This document shows positions 25,330 to 28,600 of a stretch of 28,600 bases of DNA, in pieces. Origin of the DNA: DASXSB01 sp036506275. Lineage in GTDB: Bacteria > Methylomirabilota > Methylomirabilia > Rokubacteriales > CSP1-6. A program made the translations under genes and the position numbers. The DNA is taken from positions 1 to 28,600 of the forward strand of contig DASXSB010000058.1 in assembly GCA_036506275.1 (NCBI GenBank), given 5' to 3'. Under the pieces are notes generated by a model. It did no database searches. It saw nothing but the letters and a program-made list of their open reading frames with translations, and was not told where the DNA came from. Within the stretch, counting starts at the first letter, position 1, and each line of letters begins with the position of its first letter.

Positions 25330-26952
25330 ATGAACATCCGGACATCCATCGCCGTGCTGCTGGTCGCGCCGATGCTCGGGATTCCGGGCTCGATGCTCGG
25401 CGGCTCGGGCCTGATGCCGGACCTCGTGCTGGCGCAATCCAAGGACCAGCTCGGAAAGGTCAACTTCGAAAACTCCTGTAACCCCGCCGTGCAGGAGAGC
25501 TTCCAGCGCGCGGTGGCGATGCTGCACTCGTTCCGCTATGTGGAGACGGAGAAGGCCTTCCGCGCGATCCTGGTCCAGGATCCGTCGTGCGCGATCGCGA
25601 CGTGGGGCATCGCCGCCATCCTCATGTCGAACCCGCTCGCCGGCATCGGCCCGTCGCCGCAGTGGGCGGAGCGCGCCCGCGCCGCCATCGACGAGGGCCA
25701 GAAGATCGGCGCGAAAACGCCGCGCGAGCGCGACTACATCGAGGCCGTCGCCGCCTACTACGAGGACTGGCCGAACCGGCCCGAGCGCGTGCGCCAGCAG
25801 AACCGCGCGCGCGCCTTCGAGCAGCTCGCGACGCGCTATCCGACCGACGACGAGGCGCAGGTCTTCTACGCGCTCTATCTCGCCGCCACCCAGTCGCTCG
25901 CCGACCAGACCTTCAAGACCTATCTCAAGGCGGCGGAGATTCTCGAGAAGCAGTTCGCAAAGTATCCCGATCATCCCGGCATCGCGCACTATCTGATCCA
26001 CAGCTACGACGCCCCGCCCATCGCGCCCAAGGGGCTGCCCGCCGCGCGCCGCTACGCGAGCATCGCGCCGGCGGCGCCGCACGCGCTCCACATGCCGTCC
26101 CACATCTTCACGCGCGTGGGGTCGTGGTCGGAATCGATCGCCACCAACGAGCGCTCGGCGGTGGCCGCGAAGCAGGACAAGGACTTCGACGAGCAGCTCC
26201 ACGCCATGGACTACATGGTCTACGGCCACCTCCAGCTCGCGCGCGATGCCGACGCCCGCCGCGTGCTGGACGAAGCGGCCGGGGTCACCGGCTTCACCAC
26301 GCTTCGCTTCGCCGGCCCGTACGCGCAGGCCGCGATGCCGGCGCGCTATGCGATCGAGCGCAGCGACTGGAAAGCGGCGATGGCGCTCGAGTCGCGCCCG
26401 AGCCAATTCCCGTTCACGGTCGCCCTCACGCACTTCGCGCGCGGCCTCGGCGCCGCCCGCAACGGCAACGCCGCCGCCGCGGAGAAGGAGGTCGAGGAGC
26501 TGGCGCGGCTGCGCGACGCCCTCAAGACGGCGAAGAGCGACTACTGGGCGACCGAGGTCGAGGTGAGCCGCCTCGGCGCCGCGGCATGGACGGCGCTCGC
26601 GTCGGGCAAGCAGGAGGAAGCGCTGACCCTGATGCGCAACGCCGCCGACATCGAGGACAAGAACGAAAAACACATCGTGACGCCGGCGCGCATCGCGCCC
26701 GCGCGCGAGCTGCTCGGCGAGATGCTGATCGAGCTGAAGCGCCCCGCGGACGCGCTCAAGGAGTTCGAGGCGTCGCACGTGCGCGAGCCCGAGCGCTTCC
26801 GCGGCTACTACGGCGCCGCCCAGGCCGCCGCCCAGAGCGGGGACACCGCGAAAGCGAAGCGTTACTACGCGCGGCTGGTCGAGCTTGCCGGACAGGGCAC
26901 GACCCGCCCCGAGCTAGCGCAGGCGCGGGCGTTCCTGGCCGCGAATCCCTGA
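25330..26952 (+). CDS. Secreted TPR protein with conserved His motifs
   Basis: A 540-residue protein with a signal peptide (MNIRTSIAVLLVAPMLGIPG, cleavage probably after VLAQ near 36). The body is a chain of tetratricopeptide-like helix pairs, such as AVAMLHSFRYVETEKAFRAI near the N-terminus and PADALKEFEASHVREPERF and SGDTAKAKRYYARLVELAG at the end. Two His-rich blocks stand out: HPGIAHYLIHSYD with His215, His220 and His224, and HMPSHIFTRVGSW with His254 and His258. Both blocks are hallmarks of a widespread uncharacterised TPR family and hint at metal binding or catalysis. GGGAGGAAA precedes the ATG at 25330; an earlier start at 25306 has no such site. No function is known. It is divergent from the regulator. 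Confidence 0.9.
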   Translation: MNIRTSIAVLLVAPMLGIPGSMLGGSGLMPDLVLAQSKDQLGKVNFENSCNPAVQESFQRAVAMLHSFRYVETEKAFRAILVQDPSCAIATWGIAAILMSNPLAGIGPSPQWAERARAAIDEGQKIGAKTPRERDYIEAVAAYYEDWPNRPERVRQQNRARAFEQLATRYPTDDEAQVFYALYLAATQSLADQTFKTYLKAAEILEKQFAKYPDHPGIAHYLIHSYDAPPIAPKGLPAARRYASIAPAAPHALHMPSHIFTRVGSWSESIATNERSAVAAKQDKDFDEQLHAMDYMVYGHLQLARDADARRVLDEAAGVTGFTTLRFAGPYAQAAMPARYAIERSDWKAAMALESRPSQFPFTVALTHFARGLGAARNGNAAAAEKEVEELARLRDALKTAKSDYWATEVEVSRLGAAAWTALASGKQEEALTLMRNAADIEDKNEKHIVTPARIAPARELLGEMLIELKRPADALKEFEASHVREPERFRGYYGAAQAAAQSGDTAKAKRYYARLVELAGQGTTRPELAQARAFLAANP

Positions 26953-26966
26953 TCGCTGCTGAGCGA

Positions 26967-27007
26967 AGCCGGAAGCTGCGCGCACTGATCCGCGCCAGCT
27001 TCCGGCT
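26967..27007. terminator. Bidirectional hairpin terminator between convergent genes
   Basis: A perfect 12-bp inverted repeat (AGCCGGAAGCTG at 26967-26978 and its complement at 26996-27007) with a 17-nt loop fills the 53-bp gap between the TPR gene and the convergent protease-like gene, and touches the stop codon of the latter. There is no T-run on either side. Position and perfect pairing support a shared terminator. Confidence 0.7.
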
Positions 27008-27374
27008 ATACCGCGGCCGCGCCGTACTGCAGGGCGGGGATCAACTTGCGCTGGACGGGATCAACGCCCAGTCCAAAGCCCTCGAGGGTGTAGGCACCCA
27101 GCACGTCGAGATCACCGGCATCACCGAACAGACACAAGATGTGGAGCGTTCGACCTTCGAGCGTGAAGAGGATCTCGGCCGCGTCACGTTCGACGATCTG
27201 CCCTTCGATCGTCATCACACGCCGCCGTTCGGTCGGTGTGACGCCCAGCGCACGAAGAACGGACGCGGTCACCCAGGTGTAGGTCGAACCGCTATCGACG
27301 AGCAGTCTCACCGACTGCCGGTGCTCGGGCGCTTCCGGAGCCGCCAGGAGCGCCTCCGCGAAGAACGTTCCCAT
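27006..27374 (-). CDS. Small retropepsin-like aspartic protease family protein
   Basis: A 122-residue protein with one copy of the retroviral-type aspartic protease fold. VRLLVDSGSTYTWV (22-35) holds the catalytic D-S-G triplet at Asp27, and VLGAYTLEGFGLGVDPVQRK (91-110) is the second conserved hairpin of the clan AA family. Such chains act as homodimers, each giving one Asp. There is no signal peptide, so it would be cytoplasmic. The ATG at 27374 follows GGGGAGA; the frame runs further upstream to 27518 but the added residues are not family-like and would overlap the leuC start. Targets are unknown. It is divergent from leuC and ends in the shared hairpin at 26967-27007. Confidence 0.85.
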   Translation of the reverse strand: MGTFFAEALLAAPEAPEHRQSVRLLVDSGSTYTWVTASVLRALGVTPTERRRVMTIEGQIVERDAAEILFTLEGRTLHILCLFGDAGDLDVLGAYTLEGFGLGVDPVQRKLIPALQYGAAAV

Positions 27375-27511
27375 GTCGTTTCTCCCCTCGTCGCAGCGTA
27401 TGGTCTCGGCGGCGCCGACGGCAAGAGTCTCTTCCGGTGGACAAGGGCCGCGCTCCCTGCCCCTGGACCAAACGCGCCGGATCAGGCACGATACGCGTTC
27501 GGAGGTTTCCA

Positions 27512-28600
27512 ATGGCACGCACGCTGCTCGACAAGGTGTGGGAGGCGCATACCGTCCGGACGCTGCCGTCCGGCCAGACCCAGCTCCTGATCGGCCTTCA
27601 TCTCATCCACGAGGTGACGACGCCGCAGGCCTTCCAGATGCTGAAGGAGCTGAAGCTCAAGGTGCGCATGCCGGAGCGCACGTTCGGCACGCTCGATCAC
27701 ATCATCCCGACCACGGACCAGACCCGCCCCTACGCCGATCCCATGGCGGAGGAGATGGCGGAGCACATGTACCGCAACATGAAAGAGTTCGGCGTGCCGC
27801 TGTTCGACATGGCGAGCGGCCGCCAGGGCATCGTCCACGTCATCGGGCCCGAGCTCGGCCTCACGCAGCCGGGCATGACGATCGCGTGCGGCGACAGCCA
27901 CACGTCCACCCACGGCGCCGTCGGCGCCATCGCGTTCGGCGTCGGCACCACCCAGGTGCGCGACGTGCTCGCCACGCAGTGCCTCGCCATGAGCAAGCCC
28001 AAGCTGCGCCAGGTGCGCGTCGAGGGTGCACTCGCCAAGGGCATCTACGCGAAGGACGTCATCCTCGCCATCATCAATCAGCTCGGCGTGAAGGGCGGCG
28101 TCGGCTACGCGTACGAGTACGCCGGGCCCGTCATCGAGCGCATGACGATGGAGGAGCGGCTCACCGTCTGCAACATGTCGATCGAGGGCGGCGCGCGTTG
28201 CGGTTACGTCACCCCCGACACCACGACCATTGAATATCTCCGTGGCCGCCCCTACTCGCCCGCCGGCCCCTCGTTCGACCGCGCGGTGACGTGGTGGAAG
28301 TCGGTCGCGACGGAACCGGGTGCGAAGTTCGACGACGTCGCCCGCATCGATGGCGCGACTATCGAGCCGGTGGTGACGTGGGGCATCAACCCCGGCATGT
28401 CGGTGGGCGTGAGCCAGCGTATTCCCGCGCCGGAGTCGGCGGCCGAGTCCGACCGGCCGACCTTCCGCGAGGCGCTCGCGCACATGGGGTTCGAGGCCGG
28501 GCAACCGATCAAGGGCGCGAAGATCGACGTCGCCTTCGTCGGCTCCTGCACCAACGGTCGCCTCTCCGATCTCCGCGCCGCCGCCGAGGTCGCGAAGAAG
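27512..28600 (+). CDS. leuC: 3-isopropylmalate dehydratase large subunit, C-terminus cut by window edge
   Basis: Isomerises 2- to 3-isopropylmalate in leucine synthesis with a 4Fe-4S cluster, together with LeuD. The 363 codons seen start TLLDKVWEAHTVRTLPSGQT, the bacterial LeuC opening. GDSHTSTHGAVGAIAFGVGT (127-146) is the aconitase-family substrate and cluster block, and VGSCTNGR with Cys346 gives the first of three cluster ligands; the other two should lie just beyond the edge. Bacterial LeuC is about 465 residues, so about 100 are missing. GGAGGT lies 5 nt before the ATG. leuD and leuB are expected downstream but cannot be seen. No leucine-rich leader peptide is visible in the 137 bp upstream. 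A homoaconitase-type relative cannot be fully excluded. Confidence 0.95.
   Translation, partial: MARTLLDKVWEAHTVRTLPSGQTQLLIGLHLIHEVTTPQAFQMLKELKLKVRMPERTFGTLDHIIPTTDQTRPYADPMAEEMAEHMYRNMKEFGVPLFDMASGRQGIVHVIGPELGLTQPGMTIACGDSHTSTHGAVGAIAFGVGTTQVRDVLATQCLAMSKPKLRQVRVEGALAKGIYAKDVILAIINQLGVKGGVGYAYEYAGPVIERMTMEERLTVCNMSIEGGARCGYVTPDTTTIEYLRGRPYSPAGPSFDRAVTWWKSVATEPGAKFDDVARIDGATIEPVVTWGINPGMSVGVSQRIPAPESAAESDRPTFREALAHMGFEAGQPIKGAKIDVAFVGSCTNGRLSDLRAAAEVAKK

Overview
The window is high-GC, gene-dense DNA with 21 protein-coding genes, two of them cut by the window edges. I see no rRNA, tRNA, CRISPR array or insertion sequence. The content (stand-alone ABC-type substrate-binding proteins without permeases, hydantoinase/oxoprolinase subunits, CaiB-type CoA transferase, several amidases, a probable F420-linked flavin-type protein, a large winged-helix/STAND regulator) looks like a soil or subsurface heterotroph of the Candidatus Rokubacteria/Methylomirabilota kind. 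That assignment is inference from gene content only.

Layout. (1) 2624 to 1, minus strand: alpha/beta hydrolase with a Cys nucleophile, a D-proline/glycine reductase B-type (PrdB/GrdB-like) selenoprotein read through an in-frame UGA, and a class III CoA transferase running off the left edge. (2) 2774-3958, plus: class V serine/alanine-glyoxylate aminotransferase, ending in a CTAG shared with a convergent amidase. (3) 8808 to 3955, minus: secreted beta-propeller protein, amidase with a C-terminal extension, secreted GlcG/HbpS-like (DUF336) protein, a GC-rich hairpin pair, then a second amidase. (4) 10758 to 8937, minus: Tat-exported acetamidase/formamidase-family protein and a PPOX-type protein. 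(5) 10939-14720, plus: hyuA-hyuB. (6) 14710-18782: two paralogous TrpX-type binding proteins on the minus strand flanking a plus-strand msrB and a dipeptide-type binding protein. (7) 25188 to 17820, minus: winged-helix/STAND/TPR regulator, trifunctional-size PutA and the second TrpX-type binding protein, tightly coupled. (8) 25330-26952, plus: secreted TPR protein; then a bidirectional terminator, a small retropepsin-like protein (minus), and leuC (plus) running off the right edge.

How it fits together. Most genes deal with C-N bonds and small nitrogenous compounds: amidases, formamidase-type hydrolase, hydantoinase/oxoprolinase, proline oxidation, amino-group transfer to glyoxylate, and periplasmic binding proteins for uptake.

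The most notable item is the gene at 943-1842. A conceptual translation splits it at a TGA (1330-1332). The two halves together match the PrdB/GrdB fold along their length, the TGA falls exactly at the family's selenocysteine in a U-x-x-C motif, and a perfect 8-bp stem with a CGUGA loop starts 9 nt after the UGA, as expected of a bacterial SECIS. No glycine or proline reductase partner subunits are nearby, so this looks like a stand-alone selenoprotein coupled to a hydrolase and a CoA transferase.
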